Position numbers and translations under genes: made by a program
Notes under the pieces: generated by a model
What the model was told of the DNA's origin: nothing
The model's database searches: none
The model's input: the letters and a program-made list of their open reading frames with translations, nothing else
NCBI GenBank assembly: GCA_022821085.1
Contig: JAJEEG010000002.1
Coordinates: forward strand, 186,001 to 250,000
Length of the DNA: 64,000 nucleotides
Source: Candidatus Latescibacterota bacterium
GTDB lineage: Bacteria; JAAXHH01
Direction of reading: 5' to 3'
In this document: piece after piece, positions 33,326 to 40,246 of the stretch
How positions within the stretch are numbered: the first letter of the stretch is position 1
Layout of the letters: the number at the start of each line of letters is the position of its first letter

Positions 33326-34786
33326 ATGTACAAGTTCCAGTGGTACCAGTCGATCTACGACAGCTTTCCTGAAATCGTCGAGGAAGCACGACGCTACGGT
33401 GAGGAAACCGGCACGCTGAAGCTGAAGCAGGACATCGGCCTCTACGCCGGCAGCTCGGCGAGGCCGGGCAATCTTCCCGACTACGTACTGGACGCGATCG
33501 TAGAGGCCAACCGGGGCGGCAAGACCTACCCGGTCCGGGTGATCGAGGACGAACTCCGCGAAGTCGTCAAGGACGTCTACGGCGACGAGTACGACGCGGT
33601 GGCCGCCAATACCTGCGAAGCGCTACTGCGGCTCACGCTCGAGACCCTGTGCGCGCCGCCCTCCATGCGCCACGGCGACATCTACCGCGGCCGGTTGCTC
33701 ATGCCCTACGGGGAAGACTACGAATGGATCGGCGGATACGGCCGGGCCTTCCCGCCTAGGTACAAGAACCTGCTCGTGGACCGGACTATCGCCGGCGGCG
33801 AACTGGGCATCGAAAACAAGAGCCTGGCGAATCTCGAGACGCTCTACGTCCGCATGGCCGGCGCGAAGTACGATCCCCACGGCATCCGGTACAATCCCAC
33901 CTCGCTGCTCACGGCGGTCGACGTGGACGGCACCATCGAGAACGTGAAGAATGCCGCCGAAAGAAACGCTTCGCTGCTCACGGGTATCGCCACGGTGGGG
34001 TATGACACCCCCAGCTACGGGCTCGGCGAGCAGGACGAAAAAGGCGCGCCTGTCCTCCTGAAGAAACTGGCCGATATAGCCCGGGACTACGATGTACCAT
34101 ACATTGTCGACACAGGGGGCTCGATTCCCATCGTCGGCATGGACCCTCGGGACATCGGCTGCGACATCATCACCTACAGCATGGACAAGCCGGGCCGCGC
34201 ACCCGCTTCAGGGTTGCTGATCGGTAAAGAAGAGATGATCAACCCGATCCGCAAAGGCATGGGCCTCGGCGGCCAGCGGTTCGGTGAGCTGTCCTCCCAC
34301 GGAAAGGCGGTCTACACTTTCAGCGATCCGGGCCGGGACACCCTGGTCGGCCTGACCGCCTACCTGAAGGTCCTTCGCGACCGGCCCCGCCTGGTCACGG
34401 ACCCCGTGGACCGGTTCCACGAAATCATCGTGGAGGAATTCGCGCAGATGAAGCCCGCGCGCTTCCGAGACGACCTGATCTTAACGAAGACCTACCAGCT
34501 GGGCGGCACCGAGCTCAACTACGAACGCACGTGGAAGGACGGCGCCTTCGGCATCCCGATCTTCAACCTCGAAGACCTGTGGGCCAACACCAACCCCATC
34601 GTGCTCGCCCAGGAGCACATGGGCGTCGAACCCGCCACGATCTACAGCGGGAAGATGTTTCTCGGGCCCGGCCTGGGGACGCTCGACCAGGATGGAAACC
34701 TGATTGAAGAGTACGCCGTCCTGGGCGCGAAGACCCTGGTCAAGGCCGTGGAAATCGTGTGCCGATATGCGGGGTTGGGGGATTGA
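33326..34786 (+). CDS. Fold-type I PLP-dependent enzyme, SelA-like, unassigned
   Basis: 486 residues, larger than common aminotransferases. PYIVDTGGSIPIVGMDPRDIG and the following YSMDKPGRAPASGLLIGK resemble the cofactor-binding and lysine regions of SelA-like and class V enzymes, with the Lys of SMDK the likely Schiff-base residue. The KGMGLGGQRFGELSSHGKAV segment and the long C-terminal domain are unfamiliar. No SelC/SelB context exists, so selenocysteine synthesis is unlikely. It may be a lyase or aldolase acting with the upstream PLP enzymes. The end overlaps a short ribbon-helix-helix-like frame. Confidence 0.7.
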   Translation: MYKFQWYQSIYDSFPEIVEEARRYGEETGTLKLKQDIGLYAGSSARPGNLPDYVLDAIVEANRGGKTYPVRVIEDELREVVKDVYGDEYDAVAANTCEALLRLTLETLCAPPSMRHGDIYRGRLLMPYGEDYEWIGGYGRAFPPRYKNLLVDRTIAGGELGIENKSLANLETLYVRMAGAKYDPHGIRYNPTSLLTAVDVDGTIENVKNAAERNASLLTGIATVGYDTPSYGLGEQDEKGAPVLLKKLADIARDYDVPYIVDTGGSIPIVGMDPRDIGCDIITYSMDKPGRAPASGLLIGKEEMINPIRKGMGLGGQRFGELSSHGKAVYTFSDPGRDTLVGLTAYLKVLRDRPRLVTDPVDRFHEIIVEEFAQMKPARFRDDLILTKTYQLGGTELNYERTWKDGAFGIPIFNLEDLWANTNPIVLAQEHMGVEPATIYSGKMFLGPGLGTLDQDGNLIEEYAVLGAKTLVKAVEIVCRYAGLGD

Positions 34787-34910
34787 TCCGGAAATCCACG
34801 CGGCGGTAGCCGAGGCGGCCGAAGTCAACGGCTTGAGTATAAACCGGTGGGCTGGGGAGAAACTGAGCGAGGCCGTAGCGAAGAAACGAAGTGCTTCGGC
34901 AGTCGATTAA
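34767..34910 (+). pseudogene. Short HicB-like ribbon-helix-helix remnant
   Basis: A 47-codon frame from the ATG at 34767, overlapping the end of the PLP gene by 20 bp. IDPEIHAAVAEAAEVNGLSI followed by NRWAGEKLSEAVAK matches the C-terminal ribbon-helix-helix segment of HicB-type antitoxins (usual form: PELHxxLxxxAxxxGxSLNxW). The usual N-terminal HicB domain is absent and no HicA toxin is adjacent, so this is a remnant or a minimal RHH protein. The start codon is weakly supported. Confidence 0.45.
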
Positions 34911-34931
34911 TCAGGCAATCTCTTGTCCACC

Positions 34932-34979
34932 TGTAACGATCATGTTACACGGCAATCAATCGAGGTCGTCGATTACCGT
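34932..34979. repeat. Two inverted repeats between convergent genes
   Basis: TGTAAC-N6-GTTACA (34932-34949), and ACGGCAATC (34949-34957) pairing with GATTACCGT (34971-34979) with one mismatch. They lie in the 92 bp between the RHH frame and the convergent radical SAM gene. They could act as a bidirectional transcription end, though no T-run follows. Confidence 0.4.
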
Positions 34980-35002
34980 GTCTTGACCCCTGCCTCGTAT
35001 CG

Positions 35003-36394
35003 CTAAAACTCCACGCCTTCCAGCACAAGCGATTCCATTTCATCCCACTGGCCGGAGGGCAGGTCCTCCTCGCACAACTGCGCCAGCTCCTTCTCGAAGA
35101 AAAATGCCTCCTCACCAAAGGCCGGCTCGAGGTCGTCCAGCCAGATGGCTTCTTCGTCATACCGGGCGAAGAACGGCCGCAGGACCCAGTCGGGATTGCG
35201 TCCCTGCAGGAACCGGAGGGCGATGATCTTCTCCCCGTGGATCTCGCTGATGCCCATTACATGGACCTTGCCGGGATGGGCCGACATGCTGGGTCCGCGC
35301 ACGGTCCGGCAGATCCCGCTTACCTGCTGATAGGCGTTCTGGAAGATCTCCCAGGCCCGTACCATCGGCACGGCGAAGAAATGCTGCACGCCGGTATCCC
35401 GCACCAGGAACATATAGTACGGCACCATCCCCAGGTCAACCTGCCTGCGCCACATGGCCGCCCACGTGTCCGGATCGTCGTTGATATTCCGTAGAATGGG
35501 CGACTGCGTGTAAACCGTCGCTCCCGTACCGCGGATCCGGCCGACTGCCTTTGACACCACGTCAGGCTGGAGTTCGGCGGGATGGCTGCAGTGGGCCATG
35601 ATGGCCAGGTGCTTGCCGGCGCGGGTGATCCGTTCGAACAGCGCCAGCACGTCGTCCGCATCCGGGTCCGTGAGGTACTTGTAGGGCCAGTAGGCCAGCG
35701 ATTTCGTCCCGATCCGGATCGTGTGCAGATTGGGGAGATCCGCCTTCAGCAACGCATCGATATACACGCTGAGGTTCTTTGCCCGCATGACCATGGGATC
35801 GCCGCCCGTGAAAAGCACGTCCGTGACCTGTGGATTGTCTTCGAGGTACCTGATGAGACTTTCGACCTCGCGGCTGGCGAACTTCAGCTCATCGATGCCC
35901 ACGAACTGGGGCCAGCGAAAGCAGAAGGTACAGTAGGCGTGGCAGGTCTGACCCTGGGACGGGAAGAACAGGACCGTCTCCCGGTACTTGTGTTGCATGC
36001 CGTCCAGTTTCTCGTCGTCCTCCCTTGGGACGTTGTGCTCGAGCTGACCTGCGGGCTGTGGGTTCAGATCCCATCGGATCCGGTTCACGGTGCGCGCCAT
36101 TTCCGCTTCACCCGCCCCTTTTTCCACCAGGGCCGCCACCTCGTCGAAGTGGTCCGGCGACAGCATCTCCCGTTGTGGAAAGGTGAGCTGGAACATGGGA
36201 TCGTCGGGGATATTCTCCCATTGGATCAGGTTCTCCACCACGTGGGAATTGGTCCGGAACGGCAGAACCCGCGCCACAACCTCCATTTCGAATTTCAGGT
36301 CGTCCGGGAGTCTGTCGATCTGTGGTATTTTCCTGTAGTTCCTGAGATCGTATATCTGCAACCTGGGGTTCTTGCCGTTCATGCTTCTGATCAT
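35003..36394 (-). CDS. KamA-family radical SAM protein (lysine 2,3-aminomutase-like)
   Basis: 463 residues; ATG at 36394 behind AAGGAAGG. Radical SAM cluster ligands C151, C155, C158 (CHAYCTFC) follow HKYRETVLFF; downstream LFTGGDPMVM and IRIGTKSLAYWPYKYL match KamA-type barrels. Lysine 2,3-aminomutase binds PLP through a Lys in a Gly-rich C-terminal motif; here the corresponding region reads MSAHPGKVHVMG, so the PLP site is divergent and the substrate may not be lysine. It converges on the cyclodeaminase/PLP operon. It could isomerise an amino acid used or made by that operon. Confidence 0.82.
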   Translation of the reverse strand: MIRSMNGKNPRLQIYDLRNYRKIPQIDRLPDDLKFEMEVVARVLPFRTNSHVVENLIQWENIPDDPMFQLTFPQREMLSPDHFDEVAALVEKGAGEAEMARTVNRIRWDLNPQPAGQLEHNVPREDDEKLDGMQHKYRETVLFFPSQGQTCHAYCTFCFRWPQFVGIDELKFASREVESLIRYLEDNPQVTDVLFTGGDPMVMRAKNLSVYIDALLKADLPNLHTIRIGTKSLAYWPYKYLTDPDADDVLALFERITRAGKHLAIMAHCSHPAELQPDVVSKAVGRIRGTGATVYTQSPILRNINDDPDTWAAMWRRQVDLGMVPYYMFLVRDTGVQHFFAVPMVRAWEIFQNAYQQVSGICRTVRGPSMSAHPGKVHVMGISEIHGEKIIALRFLQGRNPDWVLRPFFARYDEEAIWLDDLEPAFGEEAFFFEKELAQLCEEDLPSGQWDEMESLVLEGVEF

Positions 36395-37036
36395 GGTACC
36401 TTCCTTACTGACAACGGAGATCCAGCGCCCGGAGATTGGGAACCGCCCCGCGTGCTTCTTTTAACTCGACTCGTACTCGGGTAGCGACGGGCCGGGGCTC
36501 GGCCCAAAATTGGCAGCATCGGATCCATAAATGACGGCATCGGACCCATAAAGTTCGATCAGCGCGGGGCGGAGAAAACGGCTGAGACTGGATCGGAATC
36601 CAGACGGCTTCAAGCAAGGATGCCCGAGCATCCACGAGCCGCCATCGCCCCGGGTGGTACGAACAAGAAGGCCGTCCGGGCCGCAGATAGGAAAGAAAGC
36701 CGTTCCGCGAGGATTACCGGGGAAGCTCAACTAGAGACGCTAAGGCGAGCGCAATTCCCGAGGGAAACGTCTTTGTCGCGCAATTACCCGCTGTCGCCGG
36801 TTATGTAGGAGAAAAGTTTCGGCGGGGGCAACAACCGCGATATAGCAGACTACGCAGACACTGCCTCGCGCCGCGGGAGGACGATACGTCCACCTAAAAC
36901 CTCCTTTGGGTGAGGGCGTGTTTAGGGGAAGATCGGTACAGTCTCAAGATAACCGCAGGCGCACTGCGCTTCAAGTCTTTTCGGCCTGTGGCGGAAAGCC
37001 TGGCCCATGCGTGCATATACTCGCCGGGAGATCGGA
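36395..37036. other. 640-bp intergenic stretch, nothing recognised
   Basis: Between the radical SAM gene start and the stop of the MurU-like gene (both minus). It contains a 21-bp duplication at 36512-36553 and is otherwise without a credible reading frame. I looked for riboswitch, tmRNA, RNase P and SRP RNA signatures and recognised none. A perfect 7-bp stem with a 3-nt loop, GATCGGACTATCCGATC (37030-37046), spans the MurU-like stop codon but lacks a T-run. Confidence 0.5.
36512..36553. repeat. 2 x 21-bp tandem duplication, intergenic
   Basis: GGCAGCATCGGATCCATAAA / GACGGCATCGGACCCATAAA (21-bp period), about 120 bp upstream of the radical SAM start, in its probable leader. Confidence 0.8.
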
Positions 37037-37897
37037 CTATCCGATCGCCGCGAACCAGTCCGTTCCGAACTGCCTCTCTGCCGCCGCGATGCGTTCCGCG
37101 CTGCCGAGATCCGCCCACCGGGCTTCTTCGGCCCGAAAGGCCCGAATTGATTCGCCCGTGCTCGCCAGGTCCAGGAAGTAATCTATGATCGAAAAGGGAC
37201 CGGCCTCTTTCATTCTCGCGAGCGCATGCGGGGACATGGCGTAGACGCCCATGAAGGGCAGGGGAGTGACCTCGCCGTGCGACGGCCGGACTGGCCGGAC
37301 CATGCGAGTCTCGCCGGTAACATTCGACCGCCACCCGCAGAGGACGTATTCCTCGTCGAAGAGCAGGTGACGCGAACTCTTTCGTTCCTTCACGGCGACG
37401 GTGACCAGGGCATCCGACGCGCGGTGGGCATCCGACGCCGTATGGGCATCCGACGCGAGGTGGGCACTCGACGCCGAACCGGTTTCCGGCGCGAGGTGGA
37501 CACTCGACGCCGAACCGGTTTCCGACGCGCGGTGGGCCTTCATCAGCTCGGATAGATCCAGGTCGGTCAGCACGTCCACATTGTGCACCAGGAACGGTTC
37601 TTCGCGGTTGAAGAAACCCGCGGCCTTCCTAACCCCGCCGCCCGTGTCCAGGATCTCCTCCTCCACGGAAACGGTCAGCGAAACGCCGGGACCATCGTAC
37701 GCGGCCGAGTAGGCCTTGATTTGTTCCGCGAAATGGTGGGCATTGATGATGATGTCGGTGAAACCATGCCGGGCGAGCCGCGCGATAACCCAGTAAAGCA
37801 TGGGCTTGCCGGCCACCTTCACCAGGGCCTTGGGCCGGTCGTCGGTAAGGGGCCGGAGCCGGGTACCCAGGCCGGCCGCGAGGATCATGGCCTTCAC
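37037..37897 (-). CDS. Sugar-1-phosphate nucleotidyltransferase (MurU-like)
   Basis: 286 residues, GTG start at 37897 overlapping the upstream stop as GTGA. NTP-transferase signature LAAGLGTRLRPLT at 6-18, then RPKALVKVAGKPML, VEEEILDTGGGVRKA and a late RWADLGSAERI. MurU in Pseudomonas makes UDP-MurNAc from MurNAc-1-P in a peptidoglycan recycling bypass; the preceding gene encodes the matching kinase type, supporting this role. Residues about 122-163 are an insertion of ETGSASS/HLA/SDAH repeats absent from relatives, in a loop after DLSELMKAHR. Mannose-1-P guanylyltransferase-like activity is an alternative. Confidence 0.82.
   Translation of the reverse strand: MKAMILAAGLGTRLRPLTDDRPKALVKVAGKPMLYWVIARLARHGFTDIIINAHHFAEQIKAYSAAYDGPGVSLTVSVEEEILDTGGGVRKAAGFFNREEPFLVHNVDVLTDLDLSELMKAHRASETGSASSVHLAPETGSASSAHLASDAHTASDAHRASDALVTVAVKERKSSRHLLFDEEYVLCGWRSNVTGETRMVRPVRPSHGEVTPLPFMGVYAMSPHALARMKEAGPFSIIDYFLDLASTGESIRAFRAEEARWADLGSAERIAAAERQFGTDWFAAIG
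37409..37534. repeat. 3 x 18-bp + 2 x 36-bp tandem array in the MurU-like gene
   Basis: Units at 37409-37426, 37427-37444 and 37445-37462 (GGCATCCGACGC core), then 37463-37498 and 37499-37534 (each with CGACGCCGAACCGGTTTCCG). All in frame. The 36-bp unit looks like an 18-bp unit expanded and then duplicated. Confidence 0.92.
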
Positions 37898-39330
37898 GAG
37901 TCCTCCTGCTCACGGTGCCTCAGCCGGACCGTCAAGCCCGGACGCTCTTTCAAGTGCGCCGCCAGCCGCTCAGCGAAGTACACCGATCGGTGCTGTCCGC
38001 CCGTGCACCCGAAGGCGACGGTCAGGTCCGTGAACCCGCGACGAAGGTGGTGTTCGACCGCCCGGCCGACCATGGTCTTCGCATCCCTCAGGAAGGACTG
38101 CGCCTCCTCGAGTTCGTCCAGAAAGGCGGCCACCGGTGCGTCCTTACCCGTCAGATCCGCATATTCGGGAATACGGCCGGGGTTCTTCACGATCCGGCAG
38201 TCGAAGACGAACCCGCCGCCGTTCCCGCTCGGATCCCGGGGCAGGCCGAGGTGATATGAAAAGCTCCAGAGGTGGACGGTCAGTCCTTCGCCGGAAACCT
38301 CGCCCATGCGCCGAAGCCCAGGATCGTCGACGATGCGCGACCAGGCCCGGTTCAGTTCAGGCAGGTCGACCGGCAGGCCGGCCCGCGCCAACAGGCCCTC
38401 GAGGTTACAAACGCCGTGGGAGATACTGGTCAGGAAGTGGGACTTGCCTTCGTACAACCCGCGGTACCCGTAGGCGCCCAGCGCCTGCATGAGGCGGACC
38501 AGGGCGTAACCCCAGTAGTGGGCGAGGAACGTATCCTGGAGAAGAGGGGTATACGCGCCGGCCGCTTCGACGTAGTGTTCCAGGAGCTCGTCCCGGGTCT
38601 CCCAGGGGATTTCGGCCCTGGCGTCCTGCAGGAGTGAGGCCACGTCGTATTGTAGCGCGCCCTGCCGCCCGCCCTGGTAGTCGATGTAGTGCGGCCTGCC
38701 CTCATGCAGCATGATGTTCCGGGACTGGAAGTCGCGGTACAGGAAGTAGCGGGTATCGGCTTCCAGCAGGAACGCCGTGAACCGTTCGAAATCGTTTTCA
38801 AGGGCCTGCTCGTCGAAGTCGATGGGCACGAGTTTGAGGAAATGGTACTTGAAGTAGTTCAGGTCCCAGCGGATGGACTGCGCGTCGAACCGGCTCCTGG
38901 GGTAACAGATCGAGAAGTCCAGGTCCGCCGCCGCGGTGACCTGGAAGCGGGGCAGGTCGTCGAGTACCTGCCTGTACATCGCGACCGTCTGATCCGGGAA
39001 GGCGCCATCCTCCGCTCGCTTGGCGGCCACCCGGGCGTACAGCGTCTCGTCTCCAAGGTCCTGCTGCAGGTAGACGCCCTGTTCCAGGTCCTCGGCGTAG
39101 ATCTCGGGCACCGGCAGGCCGTGGCGGCGGAAGTGGCGGGACAGGGAAAGAAAGGCGGCGTTCTCCCGGCGGTCGGCGTTCGTCGCGCCGACGACGGTCC
39201 GTCCCCCGTCCGCCATCCGGTAATACCGCCGCCTCGAACCGTCCGCGCCCAGGGCGCCGATGCGCGACGGCGCACGGCCGAACGTTCGGCGGAAGAGACG
39301 TGCCAGCCTGTCCGGGGCATCACGATTCAT
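37894..39330 (-). CDS. AmgK-like sugar kinase fused to a RapZ C-terminal domain
   Basis: 478 residues. The N-terminal about 330 form an aminoglycoside-phosphotransferase fold: YRDFQSRNIML (D200, N205) and HYIDYQGG (D217) as catalytic and metal sites, like the anomeric MurNAc/GlcNAc kinase AmgK. The C-terminal about 130 match the RapZ C-terminal domain (FDCRIVKNPGR, LTGKDAPV, VAFGCTGGQHRSVYFAERLA), which in E. coli binds glucosamine-6-P; the RapZ N-terminal P-loop domain is absent. Overlap with the MurU-like gene makes a recycling pathway likely. Similar fusions occur, to my knowledge, in Bacteroidota. Sugar sensing by the C-domain is inference. Confidence 0.88.
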   Translation of the reverse strand: MNRDAPDRLARLFRRTFGRAPSRIGALGADGSRRRYYRMADGGRTVVGATNADRRENAAFLSLSRHFRRHGLPVPEIYAEDLEQGVYLQQDLGDETLYARVAAKRAEDGAFPDQTVAMYRQVLDDLPRFQVTAAADLDFSICYPRSRFDAQSIRWDLNYFKYHFLKLVPIDFDEQALENDFERFTAFLLEADTRYFLYRDFQSRNIMLHEGRPHYIDYQGGRQGALQYDVASLLQDARAEIPWETRDELLEHYVEAAGAYTPLLQDTFLAHYWGYALVRLMQALGAYGYRGLYEGKSHFLTSISHGVCNLEGLLARAGLPVDLPELNRAWSRIVDDPGLRRMGEVSGEGLTVHLWSFSYHLGLPRDPSGNGGGFVFDCRIVKNPGRIPEYADLTGKDAPVAAFLDELEEAQSFLRDAKTMVGRAVEHHLRRGFTDLTVAFGCTGGQHRSVYFAERLAAHLKERPGLTVRLRHREQEDS

Positions 39331-39337
39331 GTCCGCT

Positions 39338-40246
39338 TCACCCGGGCCGCTTCATGATCAGGAGCAGGGGTCTGTGGTCGGTGGGATACATCCGGCGCGC
39401 GTCGTTGTTGTTGTCGAGGATGACGTAGACCCGGTCGCGGTCCATGGCGAGCCCCTCCGCCGTTTTCGCGCCGAACTGTTCGTGCTGATAGAGGTATTCC
39501 GGGTCGTTGACGATATGGGCGAAGGACCAGATCGTCGAGGGACTGTCCACGTCCAGGTACCGGATGGTCCTCCGGATGGTCGCGGTGCTTCGCTGCAGGA
39601 TGTATACGTTTTCGACCTCCCGGTGGAGGCCCGTGTAACTGTCTGCCAATCCATGGTTGGCGATCTCCACGATCCGCTGCACCGGGGCCATGTCGACTTC
39701 GATCAGGCCGCAGGGCTCCCGCTCCGCGGTGACCAGGAACCGGTCCCGGGCCATCAGCGTGATCCCCTCGAGATACCCGCCGCGCGTCTGGAACAGCCCC
39801 GCCGAAGCGCCTACTTTCCGGAGGCTCGTGGTGACCCAGGATGCCTTCTTTCCGTCCGCTTCGACCTTTAGAATGGCGAACGCCCCTTCGCTGGCGAGAT
39901 AGAAGATCCCGTCGTCATCACGGGTGATGCCCTCCAGGTCCAGCCTGAACACACCGAAGGGTCTGGGCGCCTCGAACCGTATATGCGGAACGAATACCGC
40001 GACATCCTCCCGGAGCTCGATCCGGAAGATGGTATCGTCGTGCTTGTCGGAAACGGTATACAGGGTGTCGTTGTGGACGAAGAGTCCCGATGGCTGGTTG
40101 GATTCGGGACCCTCGACGGGGAGGACGCTGATGGCTTCGAGGAGGACCGGGCTTTCCTGTGCTGAGGCTGCCCTGGGAATGCACAGCAGGACCGAAGCAC
40201 ATAAGGCGAGCGACGCGAGAAGGAGGCGGAAACCCCTACTCCCCAT
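39338..40246 (-). CDS. Secreted beta-propeller (SdiA-regulated/phytase-esterase-like)
   Basis: 302 residues with a signal peptide (LLLASLALCASVLLC to AASAQ). Repeating blade-like segments (GLFVHNDTLYTVSDKHDDTI, LEGITRDDDGIFYLASEG, YLEGITLMARDRFLVTAE, AEGLAMDRDRVYVILDNN) fit a beta-propeller of the SdiA-regulated or 'esterase-like phytase' type. The acidic repeats could bind calcium. Its start lies 11 bp inside the OppA-type gene and it is followed 7 bp later by the kinase-RapZ gene, so it belongs to the same transcript. Enzymatic activity unproven. Confidence 0.7.
   Translation of the reverse strand: MGSRGFRLLLASLALCASVLLCIPRAASAQESPVLLEAISVLPVEGPESNQPSGLFVHNDTLYTVSDKHDDTIFRIELREDVAVFVPHIRFEAPRPFGVFRLDLEGITRDDDGIFYLASEGAFAILKVEADGKKASWVTTSLRKVGASAGLFQTRGGYLEGITLMARDRFLVTAEREPCGLIEVDMAPVQRIVEIANHGLADSYTGLHREVENVYILQRSTATIRRTIRYLDVDSPSTIWSFAHIVNDPEYLYQHEQFGAKTAEGLAMDRDRVYVILDNNNDARRMYPTDHRPLLLIMKRPG

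Noticed and set aside
33326-34786. L-seryl-tRNA(Sec) selenium transferase
   Set aside because: Only local similarity around the PLP lysine; overall length, other motifs and context do not fit SelA.
36395-37036. Lysine, cobalamin or other riboswitch, or a structural RNA, upstream of the radical SAM gene
   Set aside because: No conserved box of these RNA classes could be found by reading either strand; no covariation analysis was possible.
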